The notes: a model not told the origin generated them from the letters alone. Positions 1 through 9,107 are shown, numbered from the stretch's first letter. The stretch is 20,452 nt of DNA from Chara braunii (GCA_003427395.1 BFEA01000379.1:533263-553714); one strand, 5' to 3'. Numbers and translations are program-made.

Positions 1-78
<78 letters not shown>
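1..78. repeat. (CT)n/(GT)n compound microsatellite
   Basis: A run of CT dinucleotides (1-35) passes directly into a GT run (to about 78). It lies about 460 bp upstream of the first ATG. CT/GA repeats in plant promoters can bind BPC-type GAGA factors, but nothing here shows that this one does. Confidence 0.97.
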
Positions 79-79
<1 letters not shown>

Positions 80-534
80 CTGCGAGCTGAAGGGTTGCTC
101 AACTCCATTCGCTCAGGAAAAATCCGGGACACCATTGGTCATCGACTGATAGCCAAAGCGAGAAGACGAGGGTCACCCGTTCGTTCCGTTCGGGTTGGAC
201 CTGGCTGGGTTGTTCTCATTGAACTTCCTTCCCCTTGTCGTCATCCTTCCAAGCTCATCCAGGCCAAGAGGGGGAGACACGCTCAGCGTTCTTCTTGTTT
301 GGCCCCCATCTCCGCAGCTTCGCGGCCTCCCGGTCTCGCTGTGTTTGTGTTTGGCTTCTTTCGGAGATTCGATTCACTCCTGTTCTTTTTTTTTTTTTTT
401 TTTTTTTGGGATCCCTCAGCGGAGTCTCGGGTTTCGTTTTCACTGCAGCTGAACCCGGTTTTCCGCAATATCGCTCTTCTGTCGCCCGACGCCCGTTATC
501 CCTTCCCTTCCCCAGTGGCGTATCTGGTCTGGCT
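79..534 (+). other. 5' flank and probable 5' UTR of the PPO gene
   Basis: This stretch has no ATG at all, so ATG 535 is the first in the window. It contains a 22-base poly-T run at 386-407 and otherwise mixed, C/T-rich sequence. I see no clear TATA box. The transcription start cannot be placed from sequence alone. An open frame continues upstream of 535 without a Met, so it is not evidence of coding. Confidence 0.5.
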
Positions 535-1392
535 ATGGGTGCCAAGGGGAGAATAAGAGGCAAGGATGGGGGTGGGGGTGGGGGTGGGGGTGGGGGTGAG
601 GGTAGGGGTGGGGGTGGGAAGAGCCCAGTTCTACAGGCAGGTAGCACCGCTAATCATCACCATGACGGGGATCTTGATCTCCTCCTCCTCCTCCTCCGCA
701 GTTCAGCCCGCGCCAAGGTGCAGCTGCTGGCTATGGTGGTCGTCATCTTCATCTTCTCAGGCGTTGGATATGGCGGCCCGGTCGCTGCTCGGGCTCAGCC
801 AGTAGGCCCACCTGATCTGAACGCTTGCGTGCCCAATGCAGTTTGCTGTCTTCCCAGACCGCTCTCTCCCCCGACTCCCTTCTCTCCCAACGAGTCCATC
901 CCCTTCCACACTCGTCTCTCTCTCCAGTCTGCCCTCCAAAGCCGCACCTTCATTACCAAACTCATCACTGCTTATCGAACCATCAGACTTCTCGACATTT
1001 CCGACCCGCGCAACCTGGAGCAGCAGATGCGAGTCCACTGCGCTTTCTGTACTGTCCCGGAAGCCTATGGTCCCCAGCTGCAGGTGCACACCAACTGGCA
1101 CTTCTTCCCGTGGCACCGCATGTTCCTTTACTACCACGAACGCATCTTGGCCTGGGCGAGCGGCGATGACTCCTTCGCGATCCCGTTTTGGAATTGGGAC
1201 AACGAGGTCGGGAGACCGTTCCCACCACTGTACATGAATCCCAAGTTGCCCCTATATGACCCACGGCGCAGGGATGAAGTAGGGCTGGCGGAAATGGTAC
1301 GGCAGGCTACCACCGTACAGATACTGCGGGAAAGCATGATCGACTCAGTGACGCAAACCAGCTTCTTTGGAGGGCGCGTCGGAGAGGGACAG
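535..1392 (+). CDS. PPO: Polyphenol oxidase exon 1 (N-terminus and CuA site)
   Basis: This exon encodes residues 1-286 of a type-3 copper oxidase that oxidises phenols to o-quinones with O2. Residues 12-28 are glycine-rich. A hydrophobic segment (about 64-80, core MVVVIFIFSGVGYGG, then an A-rich ARA-Q site) looks like a secretory signal or signal anchor and not a plastid transit peptide. C98, C104 and C105 match the N-terminal cysteines of plant PPOs. The CuA site is complete: H168 in VHCAFC, H185 in LQVHTNWHF and H194 in PWHRMF. C172 fits the Cys-His thioether bridge to H185, and C169 fits the second disulfide. The exon ends in phase 0 at CAG|GTGAGT. ATG 535 is the first ATG, with G at -3 and +4. 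ATG 733 (residue 67) is a strong alternative that would begin exactly at the signal peptide. Confidence 0.93.
568..618 (+). repeat. (GGGGGT)n tract encoding poly-Gly
   Basis: Tandem G5T units with minor variants start 33 bp after ATG 535 and encode Gly-rich residues 12-28. The sense strand has many runs of three or more G, so DNA and mRNA could form G-quadruplexes next to the start codon. It would be 5' UTR or intron if translation starts at 733. Confidence 0.9.
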
Positions 1393-1862
1393 GTGAGTCC
1401 CATTCATTTGGGGAAAATAAAAAAAAAAGGGAAGGGGAAGGGGAAAAAAAAGGTGCGGTGGGTGTTTTTTTTTTTTTTTTGGTTTTGTTTGCTATCATGT
1501 TTTTCTGTTTTCAGAAAAAGAAAGAAGAGGTAGTACCATACGAACATGGACGGCGTAAAAAAAAAAAAAAAAGAAACAACATGGAGGGCGGTTATAGCGT
1601 CCATGTTCTGTCAGTGCAGCACAGTCTGAATCCAAATGCGGGCTGCCGCTCTTTTTCCTGATGGGGGGAATTACAGGAATACCCCTTTCTTCGACTTTTC
1701 TTCACTTCCAACTTCTGCTTTCCCCCCCTCTTTGTGACCTTTCTAACAGATTTTTTTTTTTTTTTTTTTTTTTTTGGAAAGCATGAACATATATTACCAA
1801 ATATCAATGGGACGAGGCCGGGGACCTCACAGTTCTAGCTTTACGATTTCTAACAGGGGCAT
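1393..1862. other. Intron start: poly-A/T-rich, no gene
   Basis: Short A-runs and T-runs (1418-1480) are followed by the direct-repeat-flanked poly-A at 1543-1590 and a 25-base poly-T at 1751-1775. No coding potential is recognised. Confidence 0.7.
1543..1590 (+). mobile_element. Poly-A stretch flanked by a 13-bp direct repeat
   Basis: AACATGGACGGCG (1543-1555) and AACATGGAGGGCG (1578-1590) match at 12 of 13 positions. They enclose only T, a 16-A run and GAAAC. This is the arrangement of a target site duplication around a retrotransposed poly-A tail with almost no body. Chance cannot be fully excluded. Confidence 0.5.
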
Positions 1863-1896
1863 GGTCCCACTAGCAACCGGATAGGATAGAAAAGAG
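1863..1896 (+). repeat. Single terminus of the 154-bp palindromic MITE family
   Basis: GGTCCCACTAGCAA followed by CCGGATAGGATAGAA matches the left terminus of the elements at 2537, 4505 and 6161. No partner terminus is found nearby, so this is a decayed or solo end. A further weak end (GGACCCACTAGCGAAG) lies at 2713-2728. Confidence 0.6.
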
Positions 1897-2536
1897 TTTG
1901 TGTGGCAGTTGAGTGACCCGAATCCTGCCGTGCAGTACTCGTGATCCCACGGTCAGTATTTTACATGTATTACCCGAAAAAGTAAGGAGATCTTGGTTCC
2001 CCTCCTCCTCTCCTTAACACTGGGCATGCGGGTGCAAAGAAAGCTTCCCGCCAGAATCTTTTCAATCCGTTGGGGCTGTGGCCAACCCCAAACGAGGTTG
2101 GGGTCGGCCTTAGCCCACTGGATAGAAGATTTTCAGCATTTTACTTGCTGTTGTGCAATTATCTCATTGGGTGGAGCCCTCCTTCAATCACGGAGTATAT
2201 GGAGGGTATCAGGATCACTGCTGACAGAAGTCGATTTTATTCCAAAAAAATGTGGCGGTTACTTTGTTCACTGTTTTTGCAACCACCACCATCAGATCAT
2301 TTGTGATCTGATGGCTGGGAAGCACTCTGCCGTGATTTCCGGTGGGNGGNNNNTGNTTCTTTTTTTTTTTTTGGCCTTTTTCCTGTTTTCTCAGCCCAGA
2401 AATTCGTAATGAACGTGTCTGGCCGCTGCCACTCAGTGTCACACTGGATCGGCCACACTCCTATCCGACTGCCAATGGGACCTCGCCCCAGATTTCCATG
2501 TGTCCTCAAAACTAAAGGGTTTTTGCCAAGTCGCCT
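1897..2536. other. Intron segment, no gene; two small hairpins
   Basis: No convincing coding sequence. GGCCAACCCC...GGTTGGGGTCGGCC (about 2080-2109) and an 11-bp perfect stem with a TTTG loop (2289-2314, CCATCAGATCA/TGATCTGATGG) can fold. Ambiguous bases occur at 2347, 2350-2353 and 2356 beside a T-run. Confidence 0.6.
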
Positions 2537-2704
2537 GGGGCGTGGTCCCACTAGCAAAGGGGATCGGATAGAATGCCTGCATCTGGACGTGTTTGTCGAG
2601 AGGTGCAGGAAATCCAGATTGAACTGCTTTTCTGCATCTCTGCATAAAACACATCCAGGTTCATGCATTTGATCGTATCCTCTTTGCTAGTGGGACCTCG
2701 GCCC
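2537..2704 (+). mobile_element. Palindromic MITE-like element, copy A
   Basis: The 154-bp core (2544-2697) begins GGTCCCACTAGCAA and ends with its near reverse complement TTGCTAGTGGGACC. Weaker terminal similarity extends it to 168 bp. The two halves are largely complementary, so the whole unit can fold as one hairpin. It carries no ORF, as expected of a non-autonomous element. No target site duplication is clear and the superfamily is unknown. Confidence 0.8.
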
Positions 2705-2728
2705 TGGGGCCTGGACCCACTAGCGAAG

Positions 2729-3463
2729 TATTCTACTATGTGTGAGGCAATTTTATGGTTTTTTGGAAGATACGAAGTGATTTTTTATTTGCATGAATGG
2801 ATCCGATGCGTTTTTTTAATTTAAAATGAATTGAAATAGCACATAAAACTCTGAAGAACAGCTGTGCACCCGAATTCATGGGTTGGTACGATCTCCTGTC
2901 TTCATACTGATGTACCGTGGCAATAAAATGTGTCCACGAACACAGCCACGAGGATGAACAAGTAATGGCTATAGGGATACATTCATCCCCATGTATCTCA
3001 TGATGCCTCTAACAGGCCATCCGACAGACGCGGAAGCGTTCCTGTCAGATCCACCACGATATCGGATTTTTTTTATTTTTATTTTTTTTTAATTTTTTTA
3101 GTGATATCGGAATTTCACATTTCAAGTTCTATTCTCAGAGCCAAAAAAAAAAAAAGAACGAAGTCTGCAAATCAACCGGCCCCCTTTAGAGCCCATAAAA
3201 TCCAGACTTCCGGCCCACGCAAAGCCACGAGCTATCATGTCCAAGTTAGTCCAACTTTGTTTTGTTTTTTTTTTCCGACGCATCTCATTGGACGGAGGTG
3301 GGCATCCTTACAGTCCCCGCTCGGAAACTACCAGGCCGTCGAGATCCTATCTATTCTACGGCCGTACTGTGTCACTCCCGGCCACACGTGATCGAAATCC
3401 TGAACGAAGTGGTAGAATACTTGGCTAATGGGTCCAGGCCCCTGAGCAGATATACGGGGCAGA
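2729..3463. other. Intron segment, no gene
   Basis: AT-rich, then mixed sequence, with a direct-repeat-flanked T-rich tract at 3058-3111 and a 13-A run near 3143. I see no coding sequence or RNA gene. Confidence 0.6.
3058..3111 (-). mobile_element. T-rich tract flanked by 9-bp direct repeats
   Basis: GATATCGGA at 3058-3066 recurs exactly at 3103-3111. Between them is only an interrupted poly-T (minus-strand poly-A) plus GT. This has the form of a retro-insertion reduced to its tail. Confidence 0.5.
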
Positions 3464-3982
3464 TGGAGGTCGAAGACGACAACAAAGAAGAAAGAGGAGG
3501 AGGAGGGGGAGGAATTCGGGAAGTAGAAAGAGGAGGAGGAGGAGGAGGAGGAGGAGGAGGAAGTCGGGAAGAAGAAAGAGGAGGAGGAGGGGGAGGAAGT
3601 CGGGCAGTAGAAAGACGAGGAGGAGGAGGAGGAGGAGGAGGAGCGGATATGGATGACAAGGATTTAGGAGGAGGAGGAGGAGGAAATGGAGGAGGAGGTG
3701 GAGGAGGTGGTGAAGGAGGCGATGGCAGAGTAGGCAGAAGACGACGACGAAGACGACAAAGAAGAAGAAGAAGAAGAAGAAGAAGAAGCAGAAGAAGAAG
3801 AGGGAGAAGAAGAAGAAGAAGAAGAAGAAGAAGAAGAAGAAGAAGAAGAAGAAGGCTATGGAAGACTAAGAATTGTGGGAGGAGGAGGAGAAGTTACTGT
3901 AGGAGATGGAGGAGGAGGAGGAGGAGGAGGAAGAATGAGGAGGAGGTGGAGGAGGGGGACGAGGCGGAGGAGGAGGAGCAAG
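3464..3982 (+). repeat. Homopurine (GGA)n/(GAA)n triplet tract
   Basis: About 500 bp is almost all G and A on the + strand. GGA-rich blocks (3490-3720) lead to GAA-rich blocks (3750-3855) and back to GGA (3875-3980). The motif AGTAGAAAG recurs (about 3522 and 3607). Such mirror-like homopurine DNA can form triplexes. Open frames here (poly-Gly/Glu, poly-Arg, or poly-Pro on the other strand) are composition artefacts. Confidence 0.93.
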
Positions 3983-4052
3983 TGCCGTGTTTTATACGAT
4001 AGGACTCTGCCACTGAGTGCTTGAATGGCATATTCAGGCACACGCCCAACAC

Positions 4053-4380
4053 CGGGATAATTGGTGGAAAGCCCCCACCGCCAAAACCTTTTCGGTTTTG
4101 GGTGCCCAAAGTTCTGCCGTTTGGTACTACCAGCCCGAACTTCTTCTGCCTGGGTGCACGCCGTGGCCACACCTCCGAATCTGGCTCTGTTTTTACCGGA
4201 CAATGAATCTGGCGCTGTTTTCATGAGCCTGTAAGAACAGAGCCAGATTGGGAGGTGTGGCCACCGCGCAAAAAAGACGCCTTTCACCCAGGCAGAAGAA
4301 GTTTGGGCCTGTGGTACCAAACGGCAGAACTTTGGGCGCCCAAAAGATTTTGGCGGTGGGGGCTTTCCACCAATTACCCC
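4053..4380. mobile_element. Foldback element with ~150-bp arms, copy 1
   Basis: The left arm (about 4053-4196) is the imperfect reverse complement of the right arm (about 4231-4380), with a loop of about 35 bp. Arm ends carry GGATAATTGGTGGAAAGC and its complement. Internal paired blocks include the GGCCACACCTCC/GGAGGTGTGGCC and TGCCTGGGTG/CACCCAGGCA segments. No ORF is credible. The ends match the element at 9914-10207. Confidence 0.8.
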
Positions 4381-4504
4381 CCAAACACCCTTCTGCAGGC
4401 AGGCACTGGTAGTATAGTACCAGCTTGGTCCCGACCTTTTTTTTTGCATATTTTTGCGTATCCTTTTTGCATCCACCAGTACGGTAGTACCGGCATTCTC
4501 TCCC

Positions 4505-4672
4505 GGGGCGAGGTCCCACTAGCAAGAAGGATAGGATAGAGCTCCGGAATCTGGACGTGTTTTATGCAGAGATGCAGAAGAGCCGTTCAATCTCTATTTC
4601 CTGCACGTCTCCAGAACCTCGTCCAGATTCAGGCATTCGATAGGATCCTCTTTGCTGGTGAGAGCACGCCCC
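4505..4672 (-). mobile_element. Palindromic MITE-like element, copy B (inverted)
   Basis: The core at 4512-4665 is exactly 154 bp, like copies A and C. Its left half (GTTTTATGCAGAGATGCAGAA) matches the reverse complement of the right half of copy A, so it lies in the opposite orientation. The right terminus has drifted (GCTGGTGAGAGC). Confidence 0.78.
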
Positions 4673-4818
4673 CGGCAGCGGTGGGGTAGGGACTGCAGTA
4701 TAAGTGAGATACTCTGATTTATCCCATGCAAACTTTTTTTTTCCATGCACACTTTTTTTCTCCATGGAAATAAAGAACATTCTTAAAATTCCACAGTAGC
4801 ACATTTAATTACCAGTCA

Positions 4819-4821
<3 letters not shown>

Positions 4822-4849
<28 letters not shown>
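4822..4849 (+). repeat. Poly-A tract (28 A)
   Basis: A pure A-run lies 10 bp before the TIR element at 4860. It is possibly an old retroelement tail, but no body or convincing duplication is seen. Confidence 0.9.
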
Positions 4850-4859
4850 CAGTGATCAG

Positions 4860-5377
4860 GGACCAAGTCCCACTTGCAGCGGTTTAGTACTCAGTTCGGG
4901 ACCCTGTGTTTTGTGCGACACGTTTCCGACTATAACAGCCAATGGGAAACCGCTATGGCGCTGCCCTCACATTGATCGTAGGGCGCATGGTCGGTTATGT
5001 TTTTCTTCGAACGGAATGGATTGAATGTTGCTATGTAGCGGTTTCCCATTGGCTGTTATAGTCGGAATGAGCTCTTTCACTCGCAGGGAACGGTCCTCGT
5101 CCGTAGCCTGACCCCAGTCGGGCTAGACGTGGGGACCGTCCATCGTCTTGTATTTCCACAGAAACTAAAAGTTTTTCCCGACAATGCCGCTGCCATACCC
5201 TTGGTTACCAGACTGACCGGCCTTTCATCATTACTGTCATTCAGCACGTTCAAATCCTGTTATTTTTCACGATTTAACCCGTCGATTGTCAACCAGCCGC
5301 ACATTGCCACACGAAGTCACACAGTGTCGTGCAGTACTGGCTACGGGAACTAAACGGCTGCAAGTGGGACTTGGTCC
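4860..5377. mobile_element. 518-bp TIR element, non-autonomous
   Basis: The left end GGACCAAGTCCCACTTGCAG and the right end (its complement, finishing CTTGGTCC) form inverted repeats of about 29 bp with one or two mismatches. Inside, a perfect 30-bp inverted repeat (4926-4955 and 5036-5065) contains the block AGCCAATGGGAAACC. There is no transposase ORF. TIR bases GTCCCACTTGC resemble the GTCCCACTAGC end of the 154-bp MITE family. Target site duplication is unclear. Confidence 0.8.
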
Positions 5378-5420
5378 GAGGTCCCATAGGTGACATGATG
5401 GAACATGAGCATCAGTCTTC

Positions 5421-5514
5421 TTTTTTTTTTTTTTTTTAATAAGTTAAACATGGAAGGTCATAATCCATGGATATGCTATCTCCTCTCTCTTTTTTTTTTT
5501 TTTTTTTTTTTTTT
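5421..5514 (-). repeat. Two poly-T tracts (17 T and 25 T)
   Basis: T-runs at 5421-5437 and 5490-5514 are separated by about 50 bp of unique sequence. They could be minus-strand retroelement tails, but no flanking duplication or body was recognised. Confidence 0.75.
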
Positions 5515-5604
5515 ATGTCCATCGGTGATTCACCAATGGCTCTGGACTTAGCATACATTATTCCTGCACATTGCCCCATGCTTTAGCTAACTACCTATAT
5601 ATAT

Positions 5605-6013
5605 GGGCCTCGCTGCACCACTGTCGAAAATGCTATTTTCGACAGTTCCTCTTCGCCACACAGGCTGTCGAAGTCGGAGACTAGAAGAAAAATTGCAAGT
5701 TGTCAGAGAATGCTTCTCGACACCTCCTGTCGAAAGTCATTGATTCCCCAGCCTGCTACTCCGATGCTTTCGACACTCCTCGGCTGCGCCGTCGACTTCG
5801 CTTCGAAATTTGGTGAGTGGGGGCAAGGTCGGGATAGACTGATGCTTGTCATACCCTCAGGAGCGTTCGTCTTTTTCCATCCTTCTTTCACAAGTGCGGG
5901 CACTCTACAGTGCTGTGTGGCGAAGCGGGGGCAAACTGTCGAATGGAGGCTGTTAATTTTTTTCTGACAGCCGTCGAATTTTTGTGCCTTTCGACAGTGG
6001 GGCGGCGAGGCCC
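5605..6013. mobile_element. 409-bp TIR element with TGTCGAA subterminal motifs
   Basis: The left end GGGCCTCGCTGCACCACTGT and the complement of the right end (GGGCCTCGCCGCCCCACTGT, at 6013) form TIRs of about 25 bp running into CGAAA. About ten copies of TGTCGAA/TTCGACA or close variants occur in both orientations (near 5621, 5636, 5663, 5717, 5727, 5765, 5936, 5971 and 5989). This is typical of transposase-binding subterminal repeats. It has no transposase, so it is non-autonomous. Confidence 0.72.
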
Positions 6014-6160
6014 TTATAGTTTCTTCAATTGCGCGGTGGAAGAGATCCCGTACTTGTGCAATGTCAATAGCGGTGGTGACAGGTATTATCCTCGGTCTTC
6101 GAACATTAACACGAAACTTCCTGGAGGCTGCAGGGGAAAGTATCCTCTCAGCATTGCCCT

Positions 6161-6328
6161 GGGGTGAGGTCCCACTAGCAAAGAGGATTGGATTGAACGC
6201 CTGAATCTGGCCGAGTTTGTGGACAAGTGCAGAAAATCGAGATTGAAATCCTTTTCTGCATCTCTGCCTAAAACACGCCCAGATTCAGGATCTCAATCCA
6301 ATCCCGGTTGCTAGTGGGACCATGCTCC
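6161..6328 (+). mobile_element. Palindromic MITE-like element, copy C
   Basis: The core at 6168-6321 is 154 bp with GGTCCCACTAGCAA and TTGCTAGTGGGACC termini. Its orientation is that of copy A: CTTTTCTGCATCTCTGC lies in the right half. Confidence 0.82.
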
Positions 6329-6794
6329 TTCTCTTGTTTTAAGCAATCGAGTGCATGCATATATATCGTCAAATAGAGCTGCCCGGTAAACCGTAGGCAG
6401 AGAGGGAGGGAGAAGAGGACAACAAACGAGGGGCTGTGGCAAACTGTTTTGTCGGAGTTTCACCGAATCATCAGGAGGAGGCTGACCCCTCAACAGTCTG
6501 CAGAATCCCCTAATAACTGATTAGTACACTGTAAGTGATAGATAATCCACCTTAACCGGGGCTGTGGTTAAGCATCAACGACTGCCCGACAACTGATACC
6601 CTGAGGTGAGCACCAACCACTGCCCTCAAGGTACCTGTGGCAAAAGTCAAAGCAGACTATCACTCACCCACACCAGATGGAAAACTCTACAGACTGTCGG
6701 TTCACACCCCATCACAAGCAAGCAAAACACCCACGAAACAAAGAAAGGTCTGTCACAGCCAAAAAATACACTCCAGACACCTATATGCGAGGCC
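6329..6794. other. Intron segment, no gene
   Basis: Mixed sequence with no recognisable coding or RNA gene. Short open frames show no conserved motif. Confidence 0.55.
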
Positions 6795-7522
6795 ACTGCC
6801 TCTATGAGCCCCAATCGGCCCCTTTTTGGGGAGCCTGTCGGCCGCCCTAAGTGAAGGCAGGCTCCATGAGGCCCCTCAGGGCCTTATTTCGGCCCCAGGC
6901 CTGCGCAACTAAGGAAATTCAGGCAGTTGCGCAGCGCCAGTTGGTTGAGAAAACCCAGGCGCTGGGCCGCCTTTGTGAATTTATGGAAAGCAGGCCCTGG
7001 GCTGGATATGGGTACTGGGCCAAACACAGGCCAAAGGCAGTTGGGCGCATGCAACCACCTCAGGCCCAAGGCCTGTTTTTGTTCGTGCTGGGCCTCAGGC
7101 TACCGGGGCCTACTGGAAGCTTCCTGGGACTGGACGCAGGCAGGCCACTTCGATATAGGAAAGGGCCTGCCTCCTCATTCGGCATGCGGGTGCTGGCTGC
7201 ATGCTGCGCAAGCACTGCTGGCTACGCTCTCACGGGCGAGCAGGGAAGGAGCATGCAGCCATAGCCGAGCTGCGCTGCTGTAAGCTGGGTGAGGTGCAGG
7301 GTGGTCCTTGGGTGCGAGTGGCATCTGTGTGTTGGGGAACGAGGTTGTGAGTGGAGCAAGAGACATACCTGGTGCTGGAAGCGTGCAACATTGGTCGCTG
7401 TATGCTCGTACTTCAGAAAGCTGTTGTCGTCAACATTCGACATTGTAGTGTAGGCTAGATAGGATCTGTCATCAGTAGTCTGGGCGCCGAGCGCCAGATA
7501 GGATATCAACATTGGTTCTTCA
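6795..7522 (-). mobile_element. GC-rich dispersed repeat, copy 1
   Basis: Read on the minus strand, this shares colinear blocks with copies 2 and 3: AAGAACCAATGT, then CTGGCGCTC-GCGCCCAGACTAC (7478-7497 area), CACCAGGTATGTCTC, CAAGGACCACC, CAGGAAGCTTCC(A/G)GTAGGCCC, CAACTG-GCAACTGCCTGAATTTC, and a GCCTGCCTTCACTTAGGG end. It is rich in GGCC/CCTG. Open frames do not agree between copies, so it looks non-coding. It could be an LTR, a SINE-like unit or a MITE; the class is unresolved. Confidence 0.7.
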
Positions 7523-7691
7523 TTGATAATGATGATGAGACATTGCCAGCATTGTCAATTTTGAGCTCTTGGTGTCTTCTTATTTGGTGAAACTCGTGAA
7601 GCAATTCTGCTGTTGGTTCGAGGTCACGACTATCTGGTCTTGTGATTATGATGCTGTTTGATTGCTGAAGTTCGCTATTGCTCATCTTCCT

Positions 7692-7740
<49 letters not shown>

Positions 7741-8059
7741 GTTAAGTTCGGTAAGTAAGGCAATGTGATCGATAAATACCAGCCCTTAGCTATGGTGCCT
7801 GCAAGAAAGAAATTACTAATTAGTTTGCGGGTCTTTTTTTTTTTTTTTCCCTGTTACAAAGTGCATTCTGAGTGCAAGGAAAATAAGCAACAGCGAGATT
7901 AACAATTCCAGAATACACCATCACATTGAAAGCCAGATAGTCACACCGTGTCCAGAGAGCAGCATTGCACCAATAATACACCAATGGAGGTTCATAGTAC
8001 TGAAAACCAATGTCAAGGAGAGNTTTCTCTCTCCGCCACAACACAAGAGTCCAGTCCCT
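7523..8059. other. Intron segment with AT microsatellite, no gene
   Basis: A 44-bp (AT)n run at 7695-7738 and a 15-T run at 7834-7848 are the only recognisable items. One ambiguous base is at 8023. Confidence 0.65.
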
Positions 8060-8870
8060 TCACACTCCTACTTGGCGCTCAGCGCCCAGCCTACTCCTAC
8101 ACAGCTACGATCAGCCTACTAATAGACAATGCAACTGTTGACATCGGCGGCAACCCGAAGTACTTGAAGATGTCGCCCGAATGCAGACCATCGCCAATAC
8201 AAGGTATGTGCCCTCACATCATCATCATCATCATCATCCTTCGCCCTTCCCTGACATTACACCTACGCATGTCCTCCCTTACACCCGAAGACCACTCATG
8301 CGCCTCATTGTAGTCCAAGCCCACCAGCCATGGTGGCTGGGCTATGGCGCTGCCCTCACCAGCGCCCTGCTTCCCTGCACTACCGCACGTGCTGCACCTC
8401 GCCTCTCAGCACCAGCAGCAGCCCATGAGCATTTGCTCCAGCAGCGCTGCCGCTGGCATGCGAGTGCCTGAATGAGGCTGAAAGTGGCGAGCTCTTTCCT
8501 ATATGGAAAGAGCCTGCCTGCTTCGTAGCCTGGCAGGACTTGGCCTGGGCCCAGAAGCTTCCGGTAGGCCCCAGGATGCTGCGTGCTACTTCGCAGCTAC
8601 TGGGCCTCTGTTGGTTGGGCCTCCCAACTGTCACTGTACGCGGCTGCGTTTCTCGTCCAGGGCCTGCACGCGTTGGAAAGGCCCAGGGGGCCAGGAGGCC
8701 GTGAAATGTCTTGGTTGCTAGGCCTGTGTTTCTCTCAACCAGCTGCCGCGTCGCAACTGCCTGTACCCCAAATATGAAATTGACAGTCAAAGGCCTTTTG
8801 TGAAATGTTAGGCCCGCCTTCACTTAGGGTGGGCACCACTGTAACCGGGGCCCCTTAGGCCTGCCGAGGA
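8060..8870 (+). mobile_element. GC-rich dispersed repeat, copy 2
   Basis: The most diverged copy. It keeps the GGCGCTCAGCGCCCAGCCTA block, AAGGTATGTG, CAGAAGCTTCCGGTAGGCCC, GCAACTGCCTG and GCCTTCACTTAGGG in the same order as copy 3, and has gained a (CAT)n run at about 8218-8240. Boundaries are approximate. Confidence 0.62.
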
Positions 8871-9107
8871 CCCAGATCCTTGCATGAGTCTCGACACATG
8901 GTTTGAAAGCTGAAATGTATGGCTTTGTACGCCCACTCCGAATCTTGTATTTTTCCTTCTCTCAATTTTCATTCTTTATCAATCAATTTTATCATTAATG
9001 GCGATGATACCATCTCCAAATTTTTGTCCTACCAGTTTTTAGTGACACGAGTCCCACCAAATAAGTGCACAACAAAAGCTCATAAGTGACAATGTTGGAA
9101 TATCAAC

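Noticed and set aside
235-534. Upstream in-frame extension of the PPO exon
   Set aside because: It would start at TTG, includes a poly-Phe run from poly-T, and has no Met before 535.
38-556. Open frame starting with a Val-Cys repeat
   Set aside because: Produced by the GT microsatellite and poly-T; no ATG and no conserved domain.
3262-4002. 246-aa frame rich in Gly/Glu/Arg
   Set aside because: It is the triplet purine tract read in frame; composition explains it entirely.
3856-4476. Minus-strand 206-aa frame over the foldback element
   Set aside because: Inverted-repeat arms give similar peptides on both strands; no protein family is recognisable.
6851-7264. GC-rich open frames in the dispersed repeat
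   Set aside because: Frames are not conserved among the three copies.
8218-8240. His-run frame from (CAT)n
   Set aside because: A microsatellite inside a repeat copy.
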